This document shows positions 43,163 through 53,492 of a stretch of 64,000 nt of DNA, in pieces. The position numbers and the translations under genes were made by a program. Source of the stretch: Pyropia haitanensis (lineage: Eukaryota; Rhodophyta; Bangiophyceae; Bangiales; Bangiaceae); NCBI GenBank assembly GCA_008729055.1, contig SDUX01000007.1:6606356-6670355 (forward strand), in the 5' to 3' direction. How positions within the stretch are numbered: position 1 is the first letter of the stretch; the number at the start of each line of letters is the position of its first letter. The notes under the pieces were generated by a model. That model saw nothing but the letters and a program-made list of their open reading frames with translations, was not told the origin of the DNA and ran no database searches.

Positions 43163-43920
43163 GGCTGGTGAGAGAGGGATTGGTGAGCGGTATGGGGAAG
43201 ACGGATGGTATCGCGGACAGGTGAGCAAGACCGCGAGTGAACCAGGGGACAGAGGCGAGTGCGAAGCGGTTTGTTCGTGCGGGCTGGACTCGACTTGGTG
43301 ACGAAGAGCCCCTTGACAGCGGGAACATGATGCAACGTGGCATAAAGCAACAGCGCTGCCTGCATTCTGTGAATTAAATTCACTTAATAGTAACGATTTC
43401 GATACACTCCTCTATTGTATACTGCAAATGTGAAAGAGACTTATACTTTATTGGCTCAATTGTGAACAACGACGGTCGAGATCAGGGCCGACCGGATGAG
43501 GTCAGTCCCACTTTTGGACCAATCGGATCGCATTAACGATACGTGACCAGCCGCCATCTTGGCGTTGGGGGCTGTGGACCCCAAAAGGGGGTGGGGCCGC
43601 TGCGCGCCAATGACCTCGGGTGGCAGCCGCTGATCTCGTTTTGCCCCCAGGTGTCGCAGGGGGTCCCCAGAGAGCGCCCCCGCGCCGGCGCATCGCTGCG
43701 TGGACCACCCAGACACGCCTGCGGGCCACTCCACACCACCCACTCGCATCCGTGCCCCGCAGTCTCTCAGGCCGCCCACCCACTTCACCCGCCTCCTCCG
43801 CATTGCCAGCCGCCTCCCTCACCGTCACCCTCGCATCGACGTTCTCTCCCGCATCCCGACCTCTCCCATCCATCTCAGTGCATCCGCATTCCCTCCCTGA
43901 GCACCACCTACACCCTCACG
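43163..43920. other. divergent promoter region BET3 / RedCAP, with AT-rich island
   Basis: 758 bases. An AT-rich island at 43360-43480 includes a perfect palindrome. The last 200 bases before 43921 are C/T rich on the + strand, presumably the RedCAP promoter and leader. Confidence 0.45.
43369..43383. repeat. palindrome GTGAATT-A-AATTCAC
   Basis: Seven-base perfect arms about one base, in the AT-rich island between two divergent genes. It is a possible regulatory site; no proof. Confidence 0.35.
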
Positions 43921-45295
43921 ATGGTGGCCTTTGTGCACACCCCTGTGCCCCTGCGCGCGAGCCTGACCAAGTACGTTGTGAGACGATGGCGTTGAGGGTT
44001 TGTTTTTTCGGGGGCGCTGTGGAGCGGTGGTCTGGCCGCTGACTCGTCGTCGTTGGGGCATGCGGTACCGGTGCCGAGCAGTGCTTGCGCGACGGGGAGC
44101 GCGTGCGGATCGCGTTGCCTGGATCGTGAGGGCTTTGTGCCTACTGGGCAATGCTGTAACGCGATGGCATTGTGCTGCTGCCTTGCGTGTTCTTCATTTG
44201 TGAGTGGCCCGACAGCTGCAATCCGTCATTTTGCCGCCTTTCTGAGTTGATTTTTGATGCACTGGGGTGCACTGGGATGCTCTGAGGTGGCTGGGTTCGT
44301 GTGGATACACGTGTTCCCGAGGACATTCTCTGCTGCGTACTCTGGCTCCCTACACAATCCATGCGTCCGCAGCTCCTTTCTCAGTGTACTGACGTTATTC
44401 CTTCTGTTGCTCGCTGGTACTCTACATTCCTGTGGATCATGTGCGCGGTTTCACAGGGCTACTATCTCGCGGTCGGCCTTCATGGGCCGCCGTGCGGCGG
44501 CCGCGCCTGTTGTGGCCTCGAAGGCCACCGTCCGGATGCAGCAGCTGCCGGTGTTCACCCAGGCTATGGCCGACTTTAAGGCCGAGTACCCGGACTTTGC
44601 CAAGCGGGGATGGGGCGCGACCGTCAAGGCCGAGGTACGTTTCTGAGGCAGATGTCGGACAGTGTTGGGTGTTTGATTGGGTCGCCCCGCCTCTCGGTCT
44701 GTGAGTGCAGTTGTCCTTGAGAGGGTGTCACTGGACGGCGGCATTCGTGGTCGAGCGTACTGCAGCAGCTCACACTCTCTTGTGCATCCTGTTTCGCGCC
44801 GATTGTTTGCTTTCTGTGCGCTCATGTCTATCTCCCTGTTCACGCTCACAGCGTTGGAACGGGCGCCACGTGATGGCCGGCTGGGTCATTCTTGTGGCCA
44901 CCGGCTACGTCAAGGGCCATGGCCTGATCCCCAACGCCAGCGTCCCCCTGGATCTCAAGCAGTGGGGCACCCTCGCGGCGCTGGGCAACCAGCAGCCCAT
45001 CACGAACGAGCGCGCCATCATCCTGATTGCGCACGTGCATCTGCTGTTTGTGTCGGTTGCCGCCGCCCTGGCGCCGTTTGCGTTCCAGGACAAGCTGCTG
45101 CTGGCGCCGGGTGAGGAGGATGAGAAGCCCGCGGGTCTTATCCCGCCGCTGACCTTTGGTCTCACCAAGGACGCGGAGATGTGGAACGGTCGGGTCGCCA
45201 TGCTTGGGCTGATGGTGCTCGTCGGTGCGTCGGTTGCGACCAAGACGTCCATCCTGGACACCCTCAACGCTGGGCTGGGCAACCTGCTGTTCTAG
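43921..45295 (+). CDS. RedCAP: LHC-superfamily protein, RedCAP type
   Basis: Plastid thylakoid protein of the chlorophyll-a/b-binding-like superfamily found only in red-lineage algae. Exon 1 is 43921-43970, intron 43971-44456, exon 2 44457-44634, intron 44635-44851, exon 3 44852-45295; both donors are GTACGT. 223 residues. The transit peptide starts MVAFVHTPVPLRAS. Mature part: FTQAMADFKAEYPDFAKRG, helix 1 with the pigment-ligand motif RWNGRHVMAGW, a long loop (GYVKGHGLIPNASVPLDLKQ), a middle hydrophobic helix (RAIILIAHVHLLFVSVAAAL), and helix 3 with the second motif MWNGRVAMLGLMVLVG. The first and third helices are related, as in LHC proteins. It lacks the ELxHxR form of typical red algal LhcR helix 1, so I prefer RedCAP. 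The name rests on memory of the family. Confidence 0.85.
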
Positions 45296-45896
45296 GCCCG
45301 TCGCGCGCCGCCGAGTTTTTTCTTCCTTTTAAATTTGTTTTTCTTGTGTTTTTGTATGCCTGGGCTCTCGATTTTGTGTTCCTGGTCAATGTACGTTTTG
45401 TCGCCTGTGCGGGGCTTGACTTGGTAGAAGACAGCGCGGGTTCTCGTGGCTGTTTTGTTGGACGATGACTGTGAAGAATACCAGACGTGCGTGCCCCCGC
45501 TGCAGCACACGAGCCCTTTCCCAGCAGACGTTGTGAGAAACGCGGCGGGCTTTCTATGCTCAACACATATACGAATACGCACCTGCTTACCACGGGTCAG
45601 AGGGATGGACGCTTGGAGACGGGCGGTGCTACGAAGCGTCTTCAAAAAGTAGGGGCAGACGGGGAACAATCCGTGGCTCTAGTGGACGCCACGCCGTGCC
45701 CCGTACCACACCCTCAGTAGGTCGCTGCCGCTCCCCTACCCAGTCCATTGACGATTGTGGCCGCCCAACAGTCGAAAATGCTGGACTTGCCCGATGGTTA
45801 TTGCGCCGGTTTCCGCCACCACCCTCTACCGCCCACGGTACCGTAGTGCATCACTCCCAGCCTATACAGCCCATACCCCCCACAAGTCAGCCCAGC
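45296..45896. other. convergent 3' intergenic region
   Basis: 601 bases between RedCAP and the SMN-like gene. T-rich stretch at 45315-45355 after the RedCAP stop. No gene is seen. Confidence 0.45.
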
Positions 45897-47681
45897 TCAT
45901 TGACGGCCACAGGTGCAGCCGCCCTCCGCCTCTACGCCCGCTGCATAGCGCCCCGCCGCCACGCCCGCCGCGTACCAGGCGGCAAGCAAGTCAGCAACCC
46001 CCGGTGGCAAGCCCGGCGGCAGAGGTGGTGGTGGAGGTGGCAGCCGCGGCTGCGGCGGCGGCGCAGCCCGTGCCGCCGCCGCCGCCACGTGCGGGGGAGG
46101 CGGCCGCTGCGGCGCCGCGGCCGCCGACGCGTGCGACGGCGGCGGCTGCGAGTGTGCGTAGTGGGGCGGCGGCACCAGCAGGTCAGCAGGGACGGGCGGC
46201 ACAACGAGGAGCGGCGGGAAGGCAACGCCTGCCGCAGATGGATGGGGGGGTGGGTGGCCGTTGCTGTTCCCGTGTGTGTCGCCCAGCGGCGGCAAAGGGT
46301 GATGATGGGACGGCGGTGCATGCTGATGGTGAGACGGCCTTGAAATGGAGCAAGCCGGCAGTGGGCCGTGGCCCGCCGGGGCGTGATGGCCAGCCGGGGG
46401 GTGGTAGTTATCCGGCGAGTGGTGGCCAGCCGGGGGGTGGTTCGCCGGCGAGTGATGGCCGGCTGGCGGGCGGTGGTTCGCCGGCGGGTGGCGGTTCGCC
46501 GACGGATGGTGGCCGGCCGGCGGGTGGTGGTCCGCCGGCGGGTGATGGGGCGCATGGGTGGGACCCACGTCGCCACGCGTAGGCGCGGGCGGAGCAGCCG
46601 CCCGCCTTGGTCGCCACGAACCATCATACGCGTATGCCGGCAGCGGCAGGTTGGGTGCCTCACCAGGTGCGGCGGGAAGCGGAGCACCGCGCGGCGGCGG
46701 CGGGCCTGCTGCCGCGGCAACAGCAGCGGAGTCGACTATGGGCGGGGGGGGGACCGCCGCGCCAGGCCGCAGGGTATGACCCCGGGGGGGTCGCGGCGGC
46801 CGAGGACGAGAGTCCCGGACGGGCCACGCGGGCTGGGACTCCCAGGAGGCGCTGCCACCCGCGTCGCCAACGGACCGCACGTCGGCCGGGAACAGGTCGG
46901 GGCCGTCAGGGATGACGGACACGTCGTTGGTGGCTGGTGAGCCCGCCGCGCGCCACCCGTCGACCACGGCCGTCGTAGCCCGGCCGCCCTGGCCTGTCTC
47001 GGCCTCTGCTGGCAGCGGCGAATCGGAATCGGAGTCATCGTGGGCGGGGGAGGTCTCCTCAGCAATGGGCGGACCCCGCGGTGCGAGAGCCGCGCTGAGG
47101 CCGTCCACCGAGGAAGGAGAGGGCGACCGCGGCTGCTGGCCGGCGGTCAATGGAGAAAGGGAGGGAAGGGGGAGAGCCCCCGCAGTGGCACCAGCCGCCC
47201 ACGTGTCGGGCGTAGGCGACGCCTCGACGCCGGCGGCGGGCGTGTCGTTACCACCGCCCACATCAAAGACGCTCCCGCTGCCCGTTTCGCATACGCTGCC
47301 GTTGCCGCTACCAGCTTCTTCCCCGCCCCCGTCGCCAGCTTGGTCTACGCCCCCGCCGCCAGCGTCGCCAACGCTCCCGCCGTCTGCATCCTTGACGTTG
47401 GTGCTCACCTCTTGGAAGTTGCTGCCGACTTCACGGACATGGTCGCCGACTTCTTGGATACTGCCGCCGGTCTCTTCGATGCTGCCGCCGGGCTCCTCGT
47501 CGCTCCCACCAGCAGCCTCATCCGCGCTGCCGCCACCACCGCCACTGTCCCCGACCTCTTCGGCCGCTCCCCCGTCACCCACTCGCAGAGACGCCATGGA
47601 CGCGACGTAGGCGTCGAGCAGCAAGCTGTCATCCCACGTGCCGTCGTCAGGGGTCAGTCGCGGGGGGCCGCGGCCAGCCAT
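45897..47681 (-). CDS. SMN: SMN-like protein (Gemin2-binding motif and YG box, no Tudor domain)
   Basis: SMN with Gemin2 assembles Sm rings on spliceosomal snRNAs. 594 residues, single exon. The N-terminus (about residues 9-33) has LTPDDGTWDDSLLLDAYVAS, matching the Gemin2-binding helix (human DDSDIWDDTALIKAYDKA). The C-terminus has a long proline-rich tract (LPPPPPPLPPGLPPG) and then LLAAWYAAGVAAGRYAAGV, the Gly/Tyr zipper YG box (human LISWYMSGYHTGYYMG) used for oligomers. Between them lie about 530 residues of acidic Ser/Gly/Glu sequence (GGSIEETGGSIQEVGDHV), then Pro/His repeats (PPAGHH, PPANHR). I see no Tudor domain, as in fission yeast Smn1. Low complexity hides possible extra motifs. 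The assignment depends on the two end motifs and their order. Confidence 0.75.
   Translation of the reverse strand: MAGRGPPRLTPDDGTWDDSLLLDAYVASMASLRVGDGGAAEEVGDSGGGGGSADEAAGGSDEEPGGSIEETGGSIQEVGDHVREVGSNFQEVSTNVKDADGGSVGDAGGGGVDQAGDGGGEEAGSGNGSVCETGSGSVFDVGGGNDTPAAGVEASPTPDTWAAGATAGALPLPSLSPLTAGQQPRSPSPSSVDGLSAALAPRGPPIAEETSPAHDDSDSDSPLPAEAETGQGGRATTAVVDGWRAAGSPATNDVSVIPDGPDLFPADVRSVGDAGGSASWESQPAWPVRDSRPRPPRPPRGHTLRPGAAVPPPPIVDSAAVAAAAGPPPPRGAPLPAAPGEAPNLPLPAYAYDGSWRPRRAAAPPAPTRGDVGPTHAPHHPPADHHPPAGHHPSANRHPPANHRPPAGHHSPANHPPAGHHSPDNYHPPAGHHAPAGHGPLPACSISRPSHHQHAPPSHHHPLPPLGDTHGNSNGHPPPHPSAAGVAFPPLLVVPPVPADLLVPPPHYAHSQPPPSHASAAAAPQRPPPPHVAAAAARAAPPPQPRLPPPPPPLPPGLPPGVADLLAAWYAAGVAAGRYAAGVEAEGGCTCGRQ
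46370..46560 (-). repeat. degenerate 12-15 bp coding repeat (Pro/Ala/His)
   Basis: Inside the SMN-like gene; encodes variants of PPAGHH and PPANHR. Units differ by single bases around ccggcgggtggt, a sign of replication slippage with drift. Confidence 0.6.
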
Positions 47682-48473
47682 GGCCGCAGAGGGAGGGGTG
47701 AAGCAGCCTGCTCAAGCGGGAATAAAGGGGGGGAAGGGAGACTAAACCCAGTAGAGGAGATAGGAGCTCGGTAGGGGGGGAGGGCAGGGGGCTTGAACCA
47801 AGACGAGAAGGCAACCTCAAGACAGGTAGCGGCCTGGCTGGCTTAAAACCGCCAAGCGACATGCCGCCGCGATCGGCCACGAGGCCTTGACGACGACGGG
47901 GAGGCGAGGGTCAGTGTAGGGCGGTGTCGCGCGCCGTCTCCGTTGGGCCACGCACGAGTGACTGGCAAAACCAATGCATGCTGTCCTACACAATCGCCGT
48001 CGAGGCCACGTGGTTAAAGTAGCCCTCCAAGAAGTAGATTCCATGCACGAAGAAGAGCCGCTTTGCATGACGCAGTCCCAAGCGACAGGCGCGAGAACCA
48101 GCCTGCTAGGGTCTGTAGCGGGTCACCCGAGCCCCCAACGCGCCCTCATAGTCCACTTGCCACTAGACAGAGGCAAAAAGTCAGGGCACATGTAGTCCAT
48201 ACCCACTACGGAGCCGTGGGCAATGACTTCAAAGAAAGAGAGCGTCGCACGATGAGCCTCGTCGGGCATTGATCGTGTCCAGAGAATAAAAGAAAATGAC
48301 AGGCAACTCACAGAGGCGTGCACTCACACCCGGCTATATCCACCACCGCGTACACCCAGAGGGGATTGGCGGAACGTCCACGACACTTGCTAAAGGAGTA
48401 ACGTGCTCGCCACCCCCACTCCCCGCCGCCCCTCAGTCCCCTGCCTCGCGACCCTCCGCTTCGCATGGGGTTC
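47682..48473. other. intergenic with coding-like fragments on - strand
   Basis: 792 bases of lower GC. On the - strand, after a good acceptor-like tract ending CTAG at about 48163, an open frame reads WQVDYEGALGARVTRYRP, then a stop, then in the same frame GLRHAKRLFFVHGIYFLEG and YFNHVASTAIV before a second stop near 47988. Another acceptor-like CTCCTTTAG lies near 48390. These could be exons of an unrecognised gene or a decayed one; I cannot join them. Confidence 0.25.
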
Positions 48474-48884
48474 TTATCCCGACGTCTCGTGCGCGTCGGC
48501 CTGGAGCACGCTCTCCTTGCCCGAATAATCCGCCAGTGGCGGCATGCGGCCCTCGGTCGCCTTTTGGGCCTCACGGACAGGCACCACCTTGGACGCCGCC
48601 GCCGGCGGGCTCCCATCGGGCCCGCAGTTCTGGCCAGATACGTCACACATGTCGTCGGCAAGGACGCTCAGCGACTGGGACTCGTAGTCCACCGTGTCGT
48701 CACCGCCAGAGTTGTTGCTTTTGCCACGGCTGCGGCCGCGAGCCGCCATCCGCACGCCCGTCGCTGCAGGGCGGGCAGGGCGTGCGGGGCGGCAGCCACA
48801 GCAGCCAGGGCGGCAACCGCAGACGGTGGCCGCTTGGGTGGCAACGCGCAGCGGCAGGCCGGAGCTGGCCACAAATGCCGCCAT
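48474..48884 (-). CDS. small protein with plastid-type N-terminus, unknown
   Basis: No family recognised. 136 residues, ATG at 48884 chosen because it starts MAAFVASSGLPLRVAT, like the presequences of the other plastid proteins here. A Cys cluster (CGCRPGCCGC) falls in the presumed presequence. The rest is hydrophilic: SRGKSNNSGGDDTVDYESQ, LADDMCDVSGQNCGPDG, VVPVREAQKATEGRMPPLAD, ending LQADAHETSG. Composition and the pyrimidine-rich leader on the coding strand support a real gene, but the end could be different if it is spliced (possible GTGAGG donor within). Confidence 0.5.
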   Translation of the reverse strand: MAAFVASSGLPLRVATQAATVCGCRPGCCGCRPARPARPAATGVRMAARGRSRGKSNNSGGDDTVDYESQSLSVLADDMCDVSGQNCGPDGSPPAAASKVVPVREAQKATEGRMPPLADYSGKESVLQADAHETSG

Positions 48885-51046
48885 GGTTGAAGGGGAGGTG
48901 GGATTGGGGGGGGAGAGAAGGACGAGCGAGAAAAGAACCGATACACCACCGCAGAGAAAGGGGCTAGGACAGCACGTCGCAGGAAAGACGCGGGGGCGGT
49001 GGGGGCCTTCTGGTGCGCGCCTTGGGGAGCACACGCTGCGATGTCGAGCGACCAGTGAAGGCTGGATGACGGCACGTGGTCGCACACCTGGCGGCCATTA
49101 GTAGGTGCTCTCAAGAAGGGGTGGGGTCATTCCATGCCCCAGCTGTTTGCTCGCGCGCGCGCGCCACGAACAGCGCGGAGCTCCTGAGGAGCCCGTGGGC
49201 AAGCCCCGGCCTTCGAGGCCACCGCCCTGGCTGCGAGACACCGCAAGGGCAGACCGCCAAGCCCTGCCGCGCGTCGGAGATACCGAATGAATCTGGAGGT
49301 TTCAGCCAATCGCGTGCTACTGCTACCAATCCCGAGGTGCAGCAACCCAGCACATCAAGGAGATACAAGTCAGATGCAAACACCAATATCAAGTAGCAAA
49401 GGAAACTTCTTATTTAAGTTCTTTCCTACTTGTTTTCGTATTCTTCTTCCGTTCTTCAAAAGTCATCTAGAATATGGAATTTTCTGGGGTCTTCGGTCGG
49501 ATTCTTTCGTCTACCCCCCACAGCTCGGGTGCGGGCGCGTCGCACCAAAAGCCGTTGCGAGATCACGCGGCGGAGCCACAGATCGGGCGTTCAACGACCC
49601 TGTGGGAGGACGAGGAGAACGACAGCAGCAAGAGTCACCTGGCGGCGGCCGGACCGGCGGGGGTGAACGCACGAGGCGGGACTTTTCTCCCGCACACCCC
49701 CACCACATGACTACAAGCGGCTGCCGTTCCGAGTCCCGCTCCTCTCGGGGACCGCCGTGCTGGCCGTTGGGCGACTGCTGGGGCGGCTTCCCCGCCGCTG
49801 CCTTGCTCGTGTTGATTGCGGTTTCCCTTCCGTCCCGCGCGCCGGGCGGCCCGACCGGGCTAGCAGCGACGGCGCCAGGACGGAATGCGGCAGACCGCCG
49901 TCGGCGGCACCCACGTCGGCACCGGCCGTGATGGGCAAACCTGACGCGGCGACGAGAGGGGTAAGAAAGGGGAGGGTTTGTCGGAGTCTGTCCCCAGCCT
50001 GCGTGTGTCTCGACCAAAACACTGGCAAACAGGGCGTAGGGGGGGGGCGGGAGCATCGTGGGGACGCCCCACTTCCACCGCGTCAGGGACGTGGCAATGA
50101 TCACCGCCGCCGCCGCCGCCGCTGCTCTCCACCCGCCACCGACCCGTGTCTCGTTCCCCATTGCTGCCCACCGTTGCCCAGATGCGCACCGGCGGTGAGT
50201 CGCCCTAGCCGGCGGTCCCACCCCGCGCGCCGCCTCACGCGGCCACGGCCGCCGCGCAGGCCGCCGGCGGTTTGCGACCTAGGCGGGAGAGTATGCAAGG
50301 ACCGACGCGGCGGCGGCCGCAGCCTCCGTTCCGTGCCCCTCGCGCAACCGTCCAATTCTGAGGGTAGAAGGGGGGGGGGGGGGGGGGGGAGCAGCCGTGA
50401 CGACTCCGTGGACGTGGCGGCAGGCGGGCGTAGCGGCCACCTCCAGAGGGGGAACGACCAAAACCCGTCTCGCTGGGTGGGCCCCCGCCGTCGCCCGACG
50501 CCACACCCCTCCCCGCCGGTGCTTCGTCTGACGAGCCGCGCACTGGTAACAGGAAGATGCGTCGGTCGGGGGGCGTTCCCCCTTTGGCCGAGGGCGTGTC
50601 GGCCCAGCGTGGCCGCCCCGGCTGGTCCTCCTCGCGGTGGTGCACCCCTCGGCGACGGGACGGCGAGGGACGGTTCGTGGTCGTTGGCGCCACCAAACCG
50701 CTGTGACGCATGGGTGCCCTCTAGTTTCTGTTCCAGCGATGCCCGGCTGTAAACGCCCCCCTCCCCTGCCCCCTTACGCGGTCGTTGGTCGTCCCCATCC
50801 ACCCCGGTCCCCATTTGTCCCTTGTTTTTTTCTTGGCAGGCGGTCCGGACAGTCAAGGGGTCGCTTGACGGCGCTCTCGTGCGGGTGGGGGGCGGCCCCC
50901 GCCCCCGGTCGCTGCTCGCCACGCCTCTGGGCCGGCTGCCGCGCCGCGCCGCGGCCGCGCGCCCCGCCGGCCCGGTTCACACGTGTCGCCAATGCCCTGG
51001 CGGCGGCGGGGGGAGGAGCGCCAGCGCGGCGGCGGCGGCGCGCTGC
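48885..51046. other. intergenic, about 2.2 kb, no gene recognised
   Basis: Includes an AT-rich island at 49370-49500 and a G-run at 50371-50389. Open frames of about 100-330 codons on both strands have no domain and look compositional. Confidence 0.4.
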
Positions 51047-51771
51047 GCTGCGCGGTCAAACCCGTGATCCCGACGAGAGCAGATTTGGGCCACTCTGAGC
51101 GAGTGCGAATCCGCGCGGGGTCGTGCGAATCGCCCCGTGAGCCCCCACGGACCGCCTTTTTTTTGTTCACCGCCGCACACGCGCGTAGAGGTCAATTTGC
51201 ACAGTGTGCGAAGCGCTTTTTTTGCTCATACTGATGGAGGTGGTGGACGACGACCTGGTCGTCGAAGACGTGGTCACCGGACACAGTGCGGCTCCACATT
51301 GGGAGCTATAAGGCGCAAACACTGCACGGTTTCGTGCAGTTTGTGCAGTGGAGTCTTGCAAACAGTGCAAGTTTAGCACTCCCGGCCGCGATCGTCCCAC
51401 GTCGGCACACAGCCGCAAGACGGGACTTGGGAGGACGGACCCCCACTTGGGGCTCTCGCAGCGGTATTTGAGTGCGGCCGATGCGACCTCAGTCCAACTG
51501 TCCACAGCCCCCGGCCTCCAGATCGCGCCCCCGCCAACAACAGCAGGTGACTTGAACGAAGTCATGACCCAAATTATTTCACAATTCCACGATGAGGGCC
51601 GAGGCGTCCGACCGCTGTCGGGTGCTAGACTGCACGGTTTCGCACAAACCGCAATCATTGGAGTGCTAAAACTGCACTCCCTGCGCGGCTGCGTGCGACA
51701 CAGCACTCGCCCCACGGCCTCTCTGAGGCCCTTCACCCGCCACGGCGGGGTCACGGGTTTGACCGCGCAGC
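51047..51771. mobile_element. 725-bp element with 26-bp terminal inverted repeats
   Basis: Ends at 51047-51072 and 51746-51771 are inverted repeats matching at 25 of 26 positions. Inside is a second inverted pair, 51365-51382 and 51660-51677 (16 of 18), and direct copies of ACTGCACGGTTTCG at 51321 and 51629. The interior is less GC-rich than both flanks. A + strand frame from the ATG at 51234 (MEVVDDDLVVEDVVTGH) continues past one in-frame TAA with CKQC and later DLNEVMTQIISQFHDEG, so a broken ORF is possible. Clear target-site duplications are not visible. Likely a non-autonomous or decayed DNA transposon; the class is unknown. Confidence 0.55.
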
Positions 51772-52526
51772 GCTGGGAGCGCACCGTTGCGGTCGTGCCG
51801 CCACTGATCGCGGTGGGTTTTTTTTGGGTGTGGGGGAGGGGGGGCCACCATTGAGCACACGCCCGCCCCATCAGGCGCTCGCCGCACCTCAACCGAGAAC
51901 GCCGTCGCTCGCCCCGAGCACACCGTCGCCCTCTGTGAGCACTGCCAGTGGCGTCCCCCTCCGTCGGCCTCGTGCTCCCGCGGTGCGCCCCTCCCGCCAG
52001 CGCTTCCTCTGGTGGCGGGCACACACCCCCAGCGCCCCACACGGCCACAGCCACCGCCCCCTTTTTGAACGCCCCCACACGGGCACCACCCCCGCCCCGC
52101 CTCGAGCGCGCGCGCGGCGGCTCCTGTTTTTTTCTGTTGTGTCTGGCACACCTGCCCCCCACCCGCCGTCGCGACGCTGCCGCCGCGTGCCGCCTGCGAC
52201 GCCGAGACGTGCGCCACGCGCGGGCGGCGGCGTGAGGAGCGGGGACCCCTTCCGCTCCCCCCCCCCCCGCCCCCCCTCCCCGCCCCTCCCCCCCGCGACC
52301 TCGTGGTCCCTCGTGGCTTCTCGTGGCCCCGCCGGTCCCGCGCCACCACACCACACCCCCCTGCCACGCACCGCCGGGCCCGCGGCCGAGCGGGGGCGCC
52401 GGTGCCATTGGCAGCGCCGGTGGCGGCGGGGCCGGCCCGTCGCCGCCCCGCGGCGCCGCTACCCCCACCCCCACCGCCGCCGCCGCGGCTGCGGGCGCGC
52501 GCGCGCGCGCGTGCGCGAGCGGCTCG

Positions 52527-52571
<45 letters not shown>

Positions 52572-53492
52572 AGCGGCAGCGTAGCGGCGGCCGCGGCGGT
52601 GCCGGATTGGGCGCTGGCCGGCGCGTGGTGACCGCGGCTGCCGCGCCGCCGCCGCCGCCGCCGCCGCCGTCCGTCTCGGCCACCGTGGTGGTGACCCCGC
52701 CGCGGCGGTGCCGTCGGCGGCACGGCGCGGCGGGTGCCACCGCCCGCGCGCACCGGCGGCGGCACGGGCGGCTGGCGTGGGCGGGGCGCTGGTGGTAGTG
52801 GGGGGGGTGGCCGCCCGGCGTGTGCTCCCGCGCGTGCCGCCGCGCGCGTGCGCCGCGGCGGGGCGTCTGCACGAGGCGGGCGGGCGGGCGGCGTGGGGTG
52901 GCGGCGGTGGTGGCGCGCCCCCTGTCGTCTGCGGGGGAGCGGGCGGCAGCCAGCCGCGCGCTGCGCCCGCCGACGGGACGGGCGGGCGGGTGTCCCGTCG
53001 ACGGGCGGGTGGGCGGCGGCCGGACGCGGCGGCGGCGTGACCGCGGCCACCGCCGCCAACGACCAGGCGGCTTCCGCCCGTCCCCCCCCTCCCCCCCCGC
53101 CACCGCTCCGACGCCGTCTGACGCCGTCGGCGGCCGCCGCGCGGCGGCAGCGGCGGCAGCGGCGGCAGCGGCGGCCGTCCGCCGCGCGCCGCGGCTGCCC
53201 AACGGCGCGGGGGTGACCGCGGCGGCTCCGCCGCCGGCTCCTCCTCCCCCCCCCCCCCACGCCGCGCGGGCGTGCGCCGCCCCCGCCTCGTCTCGGTTGC
53301 CAGCCCACCCTCTCCCCCGCGCGCCGCGTCGTTGCCTGCGGTCGCGTCCTCGGACGGGCGCGCGCCGCCTGTTGACTCTGCCCGGCGTTGCGCCCCGGGT
53401 TGGCCGCTGCTCCCGGCCACCCCCCCCCCTCCTCTCCCACCCCACCCCCTCCCCCCTCCACTCTTTACCGCCCCCCCCCATTGACCGCGGTC
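51772..53492. other. intergenic, 1.7 kb, low complexity
   Basis: Between the inverted-repeat element and the hemerythrin-like gene. CGG/GCG trinucleotide runs (52519-52580) and a C/T-rich leader (53250-53490). Long frames on the - strand are Arg/Pro/Ala compositional shadows; none shows a domain. Confidence 0.4.

Noticed and set aside
43444..43453. AATAAA on the - strand upstream of BET3 as a poly(A) signal
   Set aside because: No - strand gene ends just above it; it lies in a divergent promoter region, so it is probably chance in an AT-rich island.
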